Source: Candidatus Peribacteraceae bacterium (lineage in GTDB: Bacteria; Patescibacteriota; Gracilibacteria; Peribacterales; Peribacteraceae). Taken from it: a stretch of 5,487 bases of DNA. The DNA lies in contig JAGOUB010000069.1 of NCBI GenBank assembly GCA_018061525.1, positions 1 to 5,487 on the forward strand, in the 5' to 3' direction. Below are positions 4,872 to 5,487 of the stretch, one piece after another (position 1 is the first letter of the stretch; the number at the start of each line of letters is the position of its first letter). The translations under genes and the position numbers were made by a program. The notes under the pieces are model-generated. The model was not told the DNA's origin and ran no database searches. It was given only the letters and a program-made list of their open reading frames with translations.

Positions 4872-5487
4872 GTGAGACGGCCGACCGTCATCATCGGCCT
4901 CCTGTTTCTCGGTCTCGTCCTGGCCCCTCGGGCAGAGGCGGCACTGACGTACCACGATCGCCACTTCCTCTTCACCATCGCACCCCCAGCCGCCTGGAAC
5001 GGCGGCGAGACCCTCCTGACGTACGAGGGCTTCCCCATCGACGTGCCCGCCGGCGTCCTGAGCGGCACCGGCACCTTGCCGCCCGGCGTGGTCCGCCAGA
5101 CCTCCACTGGTTGGAACCGGGAGGCCATCGCCACCACCATCCGTACCGAAATCGCCGCCGAGTACGACCGCGAAGCCGGCGCCGTCACCATCTCGCGCAG
5201 TTCGGGCGCCGTGGTCTTCGACGGTGTGGGCATGCCTGGTCAGAAGGTGGATATCGAAGCAGCCGTCGAGCTGACCATTGCCGCGCTTGAGGGTGGCGCC
5301 GACCGCGTCACCCTGCCCATGATCGCCACACCCCCGACGGTGACCGTGAACGATCCGGAGTTGCGGGCGCAGGGCATCACCGAGCTCGTGACCATCGGCG
5401 AATCCGACTACAGCAACTCACCGGTTAATCGCGTGCACAACATCAACGTCGGACTGAAGCGCTTCAACGGGCACATCATTCCTAAGG
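4872..5487 (+). CDS. Exported VanW-family protein, N-terminal part (runs off right edge)
   Basis: The first 205 residues are visible and the gene is cut by the window edge. Residues 1-23 form a signal peptide: basic MRRP, hydrophobic TVIIGLLFLGLVLAP, then a likely cleavage site after AEA (21-23). Residues about 80-150 resemble the YoaR-like putative peptidoglycan-binding domain that often precedes VanW (REAIATTIRTEIAAEYDREA, then GQKVDIEAAVELTIAALEGG). From about 174 the VanW domain begins: IGESDYSNSPVNRVHNINVG, then LKRFNGHIIPK, which match the opening of that family well. VanW was first noted in a vancomycin-resistance cluster, but its biochemical role is not established and its presence does not imply resistance. 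The protein is expected outside the cytoplasmic membrane, linked to the cell wall. GTG at 4872 is chosen for the signal peptide and the -10-like box six bases before it. It follows the RNase H gene by 25 bases. Confidence 0.88.
   Translation, partial: MRRPTVIIGLLFLGLVLAPRAEAALTYHDRHFLFTIAPPAAWNGGETLLTYEGFPIDVPAGVLSGTGTLPPGVVRQTSTGWNREAIATTIRTEIAAEYDREAGAVTISRSSGAVVFDGVGMPGQKVDIEAAVELTIAALEGGADRVTLPMIATPPTVTVNDPELRAQGITELVTIGESDYSNSPVNRVHNINVGLKRFNGHIIPK

Noticed and set aside
3113..5233. A 706-codon open frame on the minus strand across the peptidase, RNase H and VanW genes
   Set aside because: All three plus-strand genes have clear family motifs. The antisense frame is low-complexity, rich in His, Ala, Val and Leu with no recognisable domain, as expected from the codon bias of GC-rich genes read backwards.

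Overview
The window comes from a GC-rich bacterial chromosome with tightly packed genes on both strands. Seven complete genes and two edge-truncated genes can be supported. Stops are TGA and TAA in the standard sense. No start has a convincing Shine-Dalgarno sequence, and several starts sit directly behind a -10-like hexamer, so leaderless transcription looks common. The gene set (a TMTC/PMT-like membrane glycosyltransferase, a VanW-family protein, a DUF1858-IscA fusion and a stand-alone type II phosphomannose isomerase cupin) would fit a candidate phylum such as a Patescibacteria/CPR lineage. That placement is an inference from gene style and is not proven by the sequence.

Left part (1-1274). 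A membrane glycosyltransferase-like gene runs leftward off the edge. It diverges, across only 36 bases, from nucleoside diphosphate kinase (ndk). The ndk gene is followed after 3 bases by a cupin sugar-phosphate isomerase, probably in one transcript. Together they suggest nucleotide and nucleotide-sugar supply next to surface glycosylation.

Middle island (about 1340-2330). Base composition drops sharply here: 22 of 60 bases are G/C at 1501-1560, against 47 of 60 at 3361-3420. The island holds exactly two genes joined by an ATGA overlap: an ImmA/IrrE-type zinc peptidase and a small protein with a coiled coil and two membrane segments. This looks like a horizontally acquired two-gene module and is the most interesting part of the window. 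A role in regulated proteolysis, stress response or phage defence is plausible but unproven.

Right part (2318-5487). A leftward DUF1858-IscA-like fusion (iron-sulfur/redox) is divergent from a rightward series: a C-terminal processing peptidase (S41, PDZ), an RNase HI-like protein with an unusual N-terminal extension, and a truncated, exported VanW-family protein. The peptidase and the VanW protein act at the cell envelope, while RNase H acts on RNA-DNA hybrids in the cytoplasm.
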